Positions 1-6,419 of a stretch of DNA of 10,698 bases are shown in pieces. Each line of letters starts with the position of its first letter. The stretch's first letter is position 1. The notes below the pieces were generated by a model. The model ran no database searches, was not told the DNA's origin, and saw only the letters and a list, made by a program, of their open reading frames with translations. The stretch spans positions 1-10,698 of the forward strand of contig JABEUO010000022.1 of assembly GCA_013044415.1 (NCBI GenBank), written 5' to 3'. The stretch is from Acidimicrobiaceae bacterium (GTDB lineage Bacteria; Actinomycetota; Acidimicrobiia; Acidimicrobiales; Acidimicrobiaceae). Both the position numbers and the translations under genes were made by a program.

Positions 1-47
1 CGCCCAATCCGTTTTGCGAACTCGCCAATGCTATAAGTATTAGCCAT
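1..47 (-). CDS. 5' end of a MerR-type HTH protein, probably IS607-family TnpA (partial)
   Basis: An ATG at 47-45 on the minus strand opens a frame reading MANTYSIGEFAKRIG and then CG., an arginine whatever the next base, before the window ends. The SIGEFAKRIGR string is the start of a MerR-like winged-helix DNA-binding domain. This exact style, followed by Arg rather than by a TLRYYD-type helix, is most typical of the N-terminus of IS607-family serine recombinases (TnpA), which normally precede a tnpB gene. An ordinary MerR-family regulator is the alternative. No good Shine-Dalgarno sequence precedes the ATG. Only 15 full codons are visible, so the family call rests on one short motif and the catalytic domain cannot be checked. 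Confidence 0.55.
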   Translation of the reverse strand, partial: MANTYSIGEFAKRIG

Positions 48-81
48 TACAGTTACGTATAGTGAATACTGGATAGAACAG

Positions 82-87
82 TGTCAA
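82..87 (-). promoter_or_regulatory. Candidate -35 box for the left-edge HTH gene
   Basis: Minus-strand bases 87-82 read TTGACA, a perfect consensus -35 hexamer, 34 bases before the ATG at 47. No equally good -10 lies at the ideal spacing: TATACG follows after 20 bases and CACTAT after about 17. It may be a weak promoter for the recombinase-like gene or chance. Confidence 0.25.
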
Positions 88-97
88 CTGTTGTTTG

Positions 98-142
98 CTC
101 CACTGACCTGTAAGTGGTTAGCTTTCCGCTCGCCCAGTGGAG
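98..142. repeat. 8-bp inverted repeat upstream of the left-edge HTH gene
   Basis: CTCCACTG at 98-105 is matched exactly in inverted orientation by CAGTGGAG at 135-142, with 29 bases between. It lies in the 164-base non-coding stretch (48-211) between the partial HTH gene and the glycosylase stop codon. It could be a cruciform, a recombinase-binding site near the end of an IS607-like element, or chance. I see no gene elsewhere in the stretch. Confidence 0.3.
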
Positions 143-211
143 GTCCCGCGCTAAAGTTGGCTATCTCCTCGGGTGCCGGTCAGACGCAAATTACGGCCCA
201 AGAGCCTTAAG

Positions 212-949
212 TTAGTCCCAAAGCTCATTTCCCTGATCAACTGCCGCCCAGCAGTACCAGGCCAAGATAGACCTATACGGCCTGAACCTTTCGCCGAGTG
301 GATCTAGAACCTTCGGTTTGACTACCTCATCGAGTCCAAATATAGCTGAGTAGCCCTTCCTAACCCCAAGGTCGTCAATAGGCCAAACGTCTAGTCGACC
401 CAAGTGGAAAATCAAAAACATCTCGGCGCTCCACTTACCCAAACCTCTTTGAGAGGAAATCGAGACGATAATCTCCTCATTGGTCAGGTGGTCAATGCCG
501 TCAAGAATTAGTCTTCTATCGATAACATTGGTCGCAAGTTCAAAAAGGGCAATCGACTTTGAACCAGAAAAACCAAGGGGTCTAAGGCCTTCCGGTCCAA
601 GTGCCACGATTCCATCGGGATTTATCACCCCTGCGCAGGCAGTTCGCAGCCGTGCGAGTATCGTCGAAGCGGCTTTAGAGGAAAGCTGCTGGTTGGCAAT
701 TGCCTTGACTAATATGCTGAACGAGTCACGTCCTTCGGGTTCGGCGTCTCTAACACTTAGCGCATTGTCGTCGTCATAACGAGAAAATGTCGGGTACCCT
801 ACCAGTTCGACGAGTTTTTTGAGCCTCGGCTCGATTGAAACCACCCTGCTGGTGGCGATCGGGATACTCACAGCCAGCTCGGGTTGGGGTTTTGAGTCCA
901 AGTTACTCCGGCTCCGCTCCCCTGTAGAGGCCAACAGCGTGTATGACAC
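212..949 (-). CDS. HhH-GPD DNA glycosylase, AlkA / 3-methyladenine DNA glycosylase II-like
   Basis: Predicted monofunctional base-excision-repair glycosylase that flips out alkylated purines and cleaves the N-glycosidic bond. The 245-residue product has the family blocks in order: an N-terminal helical part with the ANQQLSSKAA signature (about 85-94), a GFSGSK turn (126-131), the helix-hairpin-helix QRGLGKWSAEM (167-177) and WPIDDLGVRKG (189-199). The second Asp of this last block (D193) aligns with catalytic D238 of E. coli AlkA. No Cys cluster for an Fe-S centre is seen at the C-terminus, which separates it from Nth and MutY. The start used is GTG at 949, preceded by a GGGG stretch. It overlaps the end of the upstream mannosyltransferase by 47 bases, so a later start such as GTG at 871 is possible and would remove 26 unconserved residues. 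Substrate range cannot be read from sequence. Confidence 0.85.
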   Translation of the reverse strand: MSYTLLASTGERSRSNLDSKPQPELAVSIPIATSRVVSIEPRLKKLVELVGYPTFSRYDDDNALSVRDAEPEGRDSFSILVKAIANQQLSSKAASTILARLRTACAGVINPDGIVALGPEGLRPLGFSGSKSIALFELATNVIDRRLILDGIDHLTNEEIIVSISSQRGLGKWSAEMFLIFHLGRLDVWPIDDLGVRKGYSAIFGLDEVVKPKVLDPLGERFRPYRSILAWYCWAAVDQGNELWD

Positions 950-2471
950 GGGCTACCCCATCATCGACAATTCTCTGCGATACCCTCCGCATGCGACCAG
1001 GAGAAAATGGCAATCTAGCACCGAGCATAACGATGGCGAGGCTGACAACCACTAGATACAGAATCCAGGAAGCTATAGACGGGCCGCCCGGGATACCGAG
1101 CACTATCGAGCCCAAGGAGATCGCAGTCGTCCCCCATGTCGTAAGCTTCCCTGGAGAGCAAGCCAGCACCAGGAGTCCCCACGCAATGTACCAGGGTTGA
1201 ATTACCGGACCCAGCACCACGACGGTCACCATCGTAATCCCTATGAACCGAACCAGGTTTTTCCGATCGGAGGTCAAAAGCAGGCCGAGGCCAATCAGCC
1301 CTGCGATTGCCACCCCTACAAGTCGGAACACGGAAACATAGAAGGTGAAGGACGCCCCAAAATTTAAGATGTTGGTAATCTGGTGCGCCAGGTCTGCCAA
1401 CGCAACCATCGGGGCTACCGAAGTGACCACCACTCCAGGGGTCGAAAGTGCCAGTAGCCAGCCCCATCCGAGGCCCGATATAACCTTTAGGATGCCAAAC
1501 ACCACGACGGTGATGATCACCGCCAATGCGGCACCTCGGAGTCGTTTTCTAAAGGGCTTGACGTCGATCCAGTTATAACCGAGAAAACCGACCGCTACTA
1601 TCGCCGGGATCTTGACCGCTGCGGCAAGCGCGCAAAAGACTATCCCTACTATCCGCCTACCCTCAAGGAAGTATGCGATCCCGGCAAGCATGAGGCCGGC
1701 CATAATCGAATCGTTATGCCCCGCCGAGGCGAAGTGGTATAGAACCATCGGATTGAGGGCAACAAGAACAAATGCCAGTGTTGGGCTCTTGCCGAGCGCC
1801 TTCGCTATCCTCATCGAATACTTTCCGATTAAAACGACTCCAAGCAGCGCAAGCAGTCTGAGCAAAAGCACCGTCAATAAGGGATTATGGTCGATAAGTC
1901 TGACAAAAAGGCCGTCAACATAGAGAAAAAGGGGTCCGTAGGGTGCCTTTGCCTTGACCCAAAATGGATCCACAGTCGCAAGGTAACTGTTCGAGCCTAG
2001 AGCGATCGGGCCGTTCGAATAAGGGTCTATTCCCCGAGCAACCATCTCGCCTTGGGCTGCATAGGAGTAGACATCCCTAGAAAAGAGCGGCCCAGCGATC
2101 ATCAATGGGGTAATCCAGGTCCAAAAAGAGGTCCATAGTGCTCGTGGTGAGATCCGATATCCCCTTCGGACCAGCCCAACATAGCGAACCCAGACGTAGC
2201 AGGCGAGAGCTACTCCTAGGTAAACGAGCCAACGAGCGAGAAACTCGAGTAATGGATTCCCCGACACCGGGTGGGCTGGTACACCGATAAACCATGAACC
2301 TGGAATCTTGGAGGTGAACGGAGAGTTTTTCTGAAGGGTTCCTGCGAGAATCAGCACCGACGCCACGAGTCCGATGACGATCGGTTCTACGAGATCGGAA
2401 GCTTCGAGTTCGATCCCCTTAGCGGCATCTTCCGCACGCCATCTGACTGGGCTCAGGCCAAACACACGCAT
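903..2471 (-). CDS. Membrane mannosyltransferase, MptB-like (polyprenol-phosphomannose dependent)
   Basis: A 522-residue polytopic membrane protein with about 11-13 hydrophobic segments. It carries the signature of actinobacterial MptA/MptB alpha-1,6-mannosyltransferases, GT-C enzymes that take mannose from polyprenyl-phosphomannose on the outer face of the membrane to build lipomannan-type chains. Visible blocks are SRDVYSY (131-137, with the acidic residue expected to be catalytic in the first extracytoplasmic loop), DPYSNGP (149-155), APYGPLF (176-182), AGHNDSIMAGL (250-260), AAVKIPA (284-290) and PVIQPWYIAWG (422-432). Length fits the family. ATG at 2471 is fixed by an in-frame TAG 9 bases upstream. 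The nearest GGAG (2490-2487) is about 15 bases away, so translation initiation looks weak. The gene lies after tRNA-Tyr and overlaps the glycosylase gene, suggesting co-transcription without a shared pathway. The acceptor is unknown. Confidence 0.8.
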   Translation of the reverse strand: MRVFGLSPVRWRAEDAAKGIELEASDLVEPIVIGLVASVLILAGTLQKNSPFTSKIPGSWFIGVPAHPVSGNPLLEFLARWLVYLGVALACYVWVRYVGLVRRGYRISPRALWTSFWTWITPLMIAGPLFSRDVYSYAAQGEMVARGIDPYSNGPIALGSNSYLATVDPFWVKAKAPYGPLFLYVDGLFVRLIDHNPLLTVLLLRLLALLGVVLIGKYSMRIAKALGKSPTLAFVLVALNPMVLYHFASAGHNDSIMAGLMLAGIAYFLEGRRIVGIVFCALAAAVKIPAIVAVGFLGYNWIDVKPFRKRLRGAALAVIITVVVFGILKVISGLGWGWLLALSTPGVVVTSVAPMVALADLAHQITNILNFGASFTFYVSVFRLVGVAIAGLIGLGLLLTSDRKNLVRFIGITMVTVVVLGPVIQPWYIAWGLLVLACSPGKLTTWGTTAISLGSIVLGIPGGPSIASWILYLVVVSLAIVMLGARLPFSPGRMRRVSQRIVDDGVARVIHAVGLYRGAEPE

Positions 2472-2500
2472 ATTTGCAGTCTAGTTCTCCAAGTAGATGA

Positions 2501-2528
2501 GGAATAGGGTATCTGCCTGCAGGGACAA
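2501..2528 (-). promoter_or_regulatory. Weak candidate promoter for the mannosyltransferase gene
   Basis: On the minus strand TTGTCC (2528-2523) and TATTCC (2506-2501) are separated by 16 bases and would start a transcript about 20-25 bases before the ATG at 2471. Both boxes match consensus only partly. Read-through from the tRNA is the alternative. Confidence 0.25.
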
Positions 2529-2560
2529 GATCACTGGCACCTTTCGAGATGGACAGCGGC

Positions 2561-2585
2561 GCCCGCCTTGTCGCCAAGGCTGGGC
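2561..2585 (-). terminator. Hairpin downstream of tRNA-Tyr
   Basis: On the plus strand GCCCGCCTTG (2561-2570), loop TCGC, then CAAGGC-T-GGGC (2575-2585) form a 10-bp GC-rich stem with one bulged base. On the minus strand, the transcribed one, the loop is GCGA, a stable GNRA tetraloop. It starts about 9 bases past the tRNA CCA end. No U-tract follows, so it may be a processing or stability hairpin or an attenuating element rather than a classical intrinsic terminator. Confidence 0.5.
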
Positions 2586-2593
2586 ACCAAATT

Positions 2594-2678
<85 letters not shown>

Positions 2679-2688
2679 ATGTTAGAAC

Positions 2689-2698
2689 AGGATAGCCT
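2689..2698. promoter_or_regulatory. Overlapping divergent -10 elements (tRNA-Tyr / yajQ)
   Basis: In the 28-base gap a minus-strand TATCCT (2694-2689) sits 10 bases before the tRNA 5' end. A plus-strand TAGCCT (2693-2698) sits 8 bases before the yajQ ATG at 2707. Spacing suits a near-zero leader for the tRNA and a leaderless mRNA for yajQ, which also lacks a close Shine-Dalgarno. The -35 regions, which would fall inside yajQ and inside the tRNA, are not recognisable, so the call rests on hexamer position. Confidence 0.35.
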
Positions 2699-2706
2699 AA
2701 CGGATT

Positions 2707-3195
2707 ATGCCTACGTTCGATGTTGTTTCGGAAGTTGATATGCAAGAAGTTAGAAATGCCGTAGATCAGGCGAGCAGAGAAGTTGCGACTCGCTTTGACT
2801 TCAAGAACACTAACTCGCAGATCGAAATTTCTGACAAAGAAATAAAACTCTCCTCCTCGACCGAGGATCGCATAAAAGCCCTCATGGTGGTACTCGAGGA
2901 AAAACTCGTCAAAAGACAAGTGTCGCTAAAGGCACTTGATAGGGGTCCCTTGGTGGAGGGTTCTAAGGGCTCGGTACGGCAGAGCGTAAAAATAGTCGCC
3001 GGGATCTCCACCGAAAAGGGAAAGGAGATATCCAAGTTCATCCGAGACCTCTCCCTAAAGGGGACGGTACCTTCTATACAGGGAGACCAGTTGAGGGTTT
3101 CGTCTAAAAAGCGAGATGACCTCCAGATGGTGATTCAAAGCCTGAAGGAAGCAGACTTTGACATACCGCTGCAGTTCACGAATTTCAGAGATTAA
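2707..3195 (+). CDS. yajQ: YajQ family nucleotide-binding protein
   Basis: A 162-residue soluble protein matching the YajQ family (UPF0234) from end to end. It has the N-terminal MPTFDVVSEVDMQEVRNAV block, ATRFDFK (27-33), a central KALDRGPL-type segment and the family's closing LQFTNFRD. Family length is about 160-165, so it is complete. YajQ proteins have two ferredoxin-like domains. A Xanthomonas member binds cyclic di-GMP, and others bind nucleotides or RNA, so the role here is unassigned beyond binding. The ATG at 2707 begins the conserved block exactly. It has no close Shine-Dalgarno, and a -10-like TAGCCT lies just upstream, consistent with a leaderless transcript. It diverges from tRNA-Tyr and is separated by a hairpin from the next gene, so it is probably a single-gene unit. 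Confidence 0.93.
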   Translation: MPTFDVVSEVDMQEVRNAVDQASREVATRFDFKNTNSQIEISDKEIKLSSSTEDRIKALMVVLEEKLVKRQVSLKALDRGPLVEGSKGSVRQSVKIVAGISTEKGKEISKFIRDLSLKGTVPSIQGDQLRVSSKKRDDLQMVIQSLKEADFDIPLQFTNFRD

Positions 3196-3215
3196 TCGGA
3201 CCTTTGGGTCCGATT
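3194..3215 (+). terminator. Hairpin at the yajQ stop codon
   Basis: AATCGGACC (3194-3202), loop TTTG, GGTCCGATT (3207-3215): a perfect 9-bp stem that begins inside the yajQ TAA stop codon. Only a short, non-U-rich tail follows, so termination may be partial. As the stem is perfectly self-complementary it exists on both strands. Confidence 0.55.
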
Positions 3216-3246
3216 CAAATGGCAAACAAGAACCTCCATCACCTGC

Positions 3247-3275
3247 CACAAAGGAACTTTGAGGCACACAAAGGA
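3247..3275 (+). repeat. Direct repeat CACAAAGGA, 20-base period, before the TTG-start gene
   Basis: CACAAAGGA occurs at 3247-3255 and again at 3267-3275, exactly 20 bases apart, about two DNA helical turns. The second copy includes most of the Shine-Dalgarno of the downstream gene. It could be a pair of protein-binding sites or a chance duplication of an AAAGGA-type ribosome-binding motif. Confidence 0.35.
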
Positions 3276-3276
3276 G
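3271..3276 (+). promoter_or_regulatory. Shine-Dalgarno AAGGAG that fixes the TTG start at 3286
   Basis: AAGGAG lies 9 bases before TTG at 3286-3288, a normal spacing. There is no ATG or GTG nearby that would keep the conserved N-terminal beta-strand and motif I of the product (residues 29-40), so the TTG start is well supported. Confidence 0.7.
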
Positions 3277-3285
3277 TGAGCTAAT

Positions 3286-6200
3286 TTGCCAAATAATCCG
3301 AGCGGTCACTTACTTCCACCCTCTCGGTGGTGTCCGAAGCTGGGCACACTTGAGGTGTCTCAAAATGAAAAAGTCCTAGTTATCTCGGACTTAAGTCTCA
3401 GCGACACTATCGGTTCGAGTGATCCGAGACTTTCTGGTTCCAACGTAGCGAAACTAGTAGAAGCCCTTGAAGAATTCAAAGGCGACGGCCACCTGATAAT
3501 CCTGGGGAACCTACTGGACTTAGGGGTAAGCGACTCGAGCGTCAGTGAATATGAAACGGCCAGAGCGGCGCTCGATCACAACGAGCTTGTGGTCAGCTTC
3601 ATCGCCAACTTTACAAAGAATCACCACGGCCGGGTAGTAGTTATACCCGGGCTTAAAGACCGATCTTTGGCCTGGGATGAAGAGCTTTCAACGCTAGTGA
3701 TCAACCGCCTCGGGGCGACATTCTGCTTGGAGCTAGAGGTTCGTCTACATTCACAAAACCGCATTGAACGAGTTCTTGTCGCTTCGGGCAGGGAATTTGA
3801 TGAACACGCAAGGGCTTCTGACCCATATTCGCCCTTTGATACTCCTTGGGCGACCCACCGGCTAACCGACGTGCTTCCCAAAGCCCTACGGGAAGGCCCC
3901 TCTTTACTCTGGGGAGCCGAGAGACTCCAGGATCCCGAGGATCTAGCCGGCCTAGCTGCGTCGCGGATCGTCTACTCCAAGGTCCTTAAATACAGCGTCT
4001 TTGCCCTCTTGCCCATCATTTTGACGGTACTAGTTCGGATACCTTTGCTCGCCAGCTTGCCAGGAATAGGTCGGTTGAACGGCCTTAGGTCACTGAGCAA
4101 ATTACGACTCGAGCTATTAGCAATCACCTCACTGATCGACATCATCGTGGTCATCTCGATCATCCTTTTCTTGGCACAACGCGTATATTCTGCCCTGTCA
4201 AAGGCCTCTCCAACGACTATGGGCACTAAACGGGACCTCAATATTGCTAGCAGGATCGGTGCCCAAGCCGTCTTGCGAAGGGGCTACAAAGCCCTAATCG
4301 TCGCACATAGCCGCCAACCCGAACTTACCAAGGTAGGCTCCGGCTATTTTGCAAACCCCGGCGGTGTCCAACCAATTCTTAAAAAGATGCCGGGTCGATT
4401 GGGCCTGCCCGCAGCCTATTCGATGGTCTCTGAGGTCACTTGGCTCGAGTTGAGCACGAATAACACCCTCAAATTGGAACTCTTTGGATTTACCTCATCG
4501 ACACACGTCCCATTCATTAATCGAATAGTCGCAAGCCCGAATGAAAACTTTCCAAGAGTTCCTTCACTCATTGCGTCGCTGCCGGAGGGGAAGGACTATG
4601 ACGAACTCGACCCGAGAGAGCTTATTAGATTCCTTAGACCACGGCGAATCGCCCACATATCAGTGCTGGCCCTCGGCATAATCGACCTTGCCTCTGCCCT
4701 TACTCCACCTTTAAGAAGTCGACTAAGGGACATACTCGAATTCCTCCCATCCAACGTTGCAACTTTCGCAGACGCAACTACGGCGCTGATCGGAGTGGCA
4801 CTGCTCGGATTGTCATTCGGCATCTCGAAGGGTCAAAGGTTAGCTTGGGCTATTTCGACTTTGGCGGTTGCAGTGGGGGTCATTTCGAACCTTCTCAAGG
4901 GTGGTGACTACGAAGAAGCAACCGCACTTTTACTGTTGCTCGCCTTTCTCCTACAGAACCGGGCTGCCTTCGATCAAAGGGGGTCCCGAGAAAAATTCCT
5001 CAATAGGATCGTGAAGGCTACCGCCTATTGGCTTTTAACCCTCATAATCGGGACCTTTTCTATATGGTTAGATGGCACCTTCCAGAGACATGCCAGGCGA
5101 ATCACCATCGACAAAGCGGTGATCGCAGCCGCATCTAGGATGATTGCCTCTCCGGTGGAAGTCCTCCCTCACCTGTTGAATCGATTTATCTCGCCGACGC
5201 TTTTCACCGCGACAATTGGAATAGCTATATACCTAGTAGCCGGCCTCTTCTTGCCCTATGTGACCGAGCTGACCTCTGAACATCGTTCGCAATCGTCTTC
5301 TGGGCTCACGGAAAGGGAAATTGTCGCCGCCTATTCCAGGGGAACACTGGACTATTTTGCGCTTCGTGACGACAAAGAACACTTCGTATCGCACGATACG
5401 TTGATCGCGTATGCAAACTATGGGTCGACCTGTCTGATTTCGCCAGACCCGATTGGACCAGAAGTCGGTGCGAAACAAGCCGCAAAAGAACTTATCTCGA
5501 CCCTTCGCTCCAGAGGAAAGTCGATTGCCGTCTTGGGTGCATCGCAACAATGGGTCGACTTCTATCGCTCTATCGGATTGCATGAATATTACATAGGCGA
5601 CGAAGCTGTCGTCGACGTTACATCACTCAGCCTGGAAGGAAAGACGCACAAGGGGCTACGCCAAGCGGTCAATCGTATACGAAAATATGGATATACATCC
5701 GAGTTTTGCTCACCAATGGAAATTACCCCGGAAGTCAAGGATCAGATCCTAGAGGTAATGACACGTTCCAGGAAGGGCGACGCCGAACGGGGGTTTTCAA
5801 TGACCCTAGGGAGGGTAGCAGATCCAGTCGATGACGACATCCTCATTACTTGCTGCAAGGACCCAAACGGCACATTGGTCGGCTTCTGTCAGTGGGTTCC
5901 GGCGCCGGGAATCGACGGCTACAGCCTCGACCTTATGCGTAGGGATACTGGGGAGCACCCCAACGGACTCATCGACTTCATGATAGTGGAAACTATCGAG
6001 TACCTCAGAGCCAGGGGGAAAACACACCTCTCTCTTAACTTTGCGACTATGAGGGGAGTACTCGCCGGAGAAAGGGGGGATGGGATAACCCAGCGGGTTG
6101 AGAAAATGGTCCTCAAAAGACTCTCTGACTCGATGCAGATCGAATCCCTCTGGAAGTTCAATTCAAAGTTCGACCCCGATTGGTCACCTCGCTACCTGAT

Positions 6201-6327
6201 CTACGACAAACTTGAGAATCTACCTTCGGTCCTTCTCTCGGTGGCAAAAGCCGAATCTTTCTGGGAAATACCGGTCATTGGTAGGTTTCTCAGCCAGGAT
6301 CAGGAGAAAAAGACTACCGTTGCCTGA
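3286..6327 (+). CDS. Degenerate metallophosphoesterase fused to multi-pass membrane region and DUF2156 (MprF-like) domain
   Basis: A 1013-residue membrane protein with three parts. (1) Residues about 28-415 follow a calcineurin-like metallophosphoesterase, but the metal-ligand motifs are altered: ISDLSLSD (33-40) for D-x-H, GNLLDLG (74-80) for GDxxD, PGLKDR (121-126) for GNHD, ASGREFD (166-172) for HGHEFD, and AHSRQPE (340-346) for GHTHxPE. Two hydrophobic segments (about 235-255 and 277-299) lie within this part. (2) Residues about 455-660 contain around six further membrane segments. (3) Residues about 675-985 form a DUF2156 domain related to the C-terminal synthase of MprF, with GDEAVVDVTSLSLEGK (771-786), LRQAVNR (791-797), ERGFSMTLGR (834-843), LDLMRRD (881-887) and LSLNFA (915-920). 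MprF-type domains transfer an aminoacyl group from tRNA to phosphatidylglycerol, so lipid aminoacylation is the likely role. No lysyl-tRNA synthetase domain is attached, unlike mycobacterial LysX. The lost ligands suggest the N-terminal part is structural or ligand-sensing. Substrate unknown. Confidence 0.8.
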   Translation: MPNNPSGHLLPPSRWCPKLGTLEVSQNEKVLVISDLSLSDTIGSSDPRLSGSNVAKLVEALEEFKGDGHLIILGNLLDLGVSDSSVSEYETARAALDHNELVVSFIANFTKNHHGRVVVIPGLKDRSLAWDEELSTLVINRLGATFCLELEVRLHSQNRIERVLVASGREFDEHARASDPYSPFDTPWATHRLTDVLPKALREGPSLLWGAERLQDPEDLAGLAASRIVYSKVLKYSVFALLPIILTVLVRIPLLASLPGIGRLNGLRSLSKLRLELLAITSLIDIIVVISIILFLAQRVYSALSKASPTTMGTKRDLNIASRIGAQAVLRRGYKALIVAHSRQPELTKVGSGYFANPGGVQPILKKMPGRLGLPAAYSMVSEVTWLELSTNNTLKLELFGFTSSTHVPFINRIVASPNENFPRVPSLIASLPEGKDYDELDPRELIRFLRPRRIAHISVLALGIIDLASALTPPLRSRLRDILEFLPSNVATFADATTALIGVALLGLSFGISKGQRLAWAISTLAVAVGVISNLLKGGDYEEATALLLLLAFLLQNRAAFDQRGSREKFLNRIVKATAYWLLTLIIGTFSIWLDGTFQRHARRITIDKAVIAAASRMIASPVEVLPHLLNRFISPTLFTATIGIAIYLVAGLFLPYVTELTSEHRSQSSSGLTEREIVAAYSRGTLDYFALRDDKEHFVSHDTLIAYANYGSTCLISPDPIGPEVGAKQAAKELISTLRSRGKSIAVLGASQQWVDFYRSIGLHEYYIGDEAVVDVTSLSLEGKTHKGLRQAVNRIRKYGYTSEFCSPMEITPEVKDQILEVMTRSRKGDAERGFSMTLGRVADPVDDDILITCCKDPNGTLVGFCQWVPAPGIDGYSLDLMRRDTGEHPNGLIDFMIVETIEYLRARGKTHLSLNFATMRGVLAGERGDGITQRVEKMVLKRLSDSMQIESLWKFNSKFDPDWSPRYLIYDKLENLPSVLLSVAKAESFWEIPVIGRFLSQDQEKKTTVA

Positions 6328-6398
6328 GAAGACGCCTCGAACGCTTGAGTTTGGGTCGAACCCAACTGGAAAGCGAATAACCTGCTCGCAAAGCACAT

Positions 6399-6419
6399 TC
6401 GGTGGTGTAGCCGATTTTT
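6399..6419 (+). terminator. Weak terminator-like hairpin with T5 tract
   Basis: TCGG (6399-6402) and CCGA (6411-6414) can pair across an 8-base loop and are followed directly by TTTTT (6415-6419). The stem is short, so this is a weak candidate for ending the phosphoesterase/DUF2156 transcript before ctaA. A second small dyad, TTGGGT-CGA-ACCCAA (6351-6365), lies closer to the stop codon but lacks a T-tract. Confidence 0.3.

Noticed and set aside
1015..1467. 150-residue minus-strand open frame inside the mannosyltransferase gene
   Set aside because: It is wholly contained in the mannosyltransferase coding sequence, with no motif and a shadow-like composition.
5233..5583. 116-residue minus-strand frame within the fusion gene
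   Set aside because: It is antisense to the DUF2156 region, with no independent ribosome-binding site or motif.
3286..6327. Possibility that the fusion gene is a frameshift or assembly join of two genes
   Set aside because: One continuous frame of 1013 codons runs across all domain boundaries with a good Shine-Dalgarno, and no second start signal precedes the DUF2156 part.
6351..6365. TTGGGT-CGA-ACCCAA dyad as a terminator for the fusion gene
   Set aside because: A 6-bp stem with a 3-base loop and no T-tract is too weak to call as a terminator by itself.
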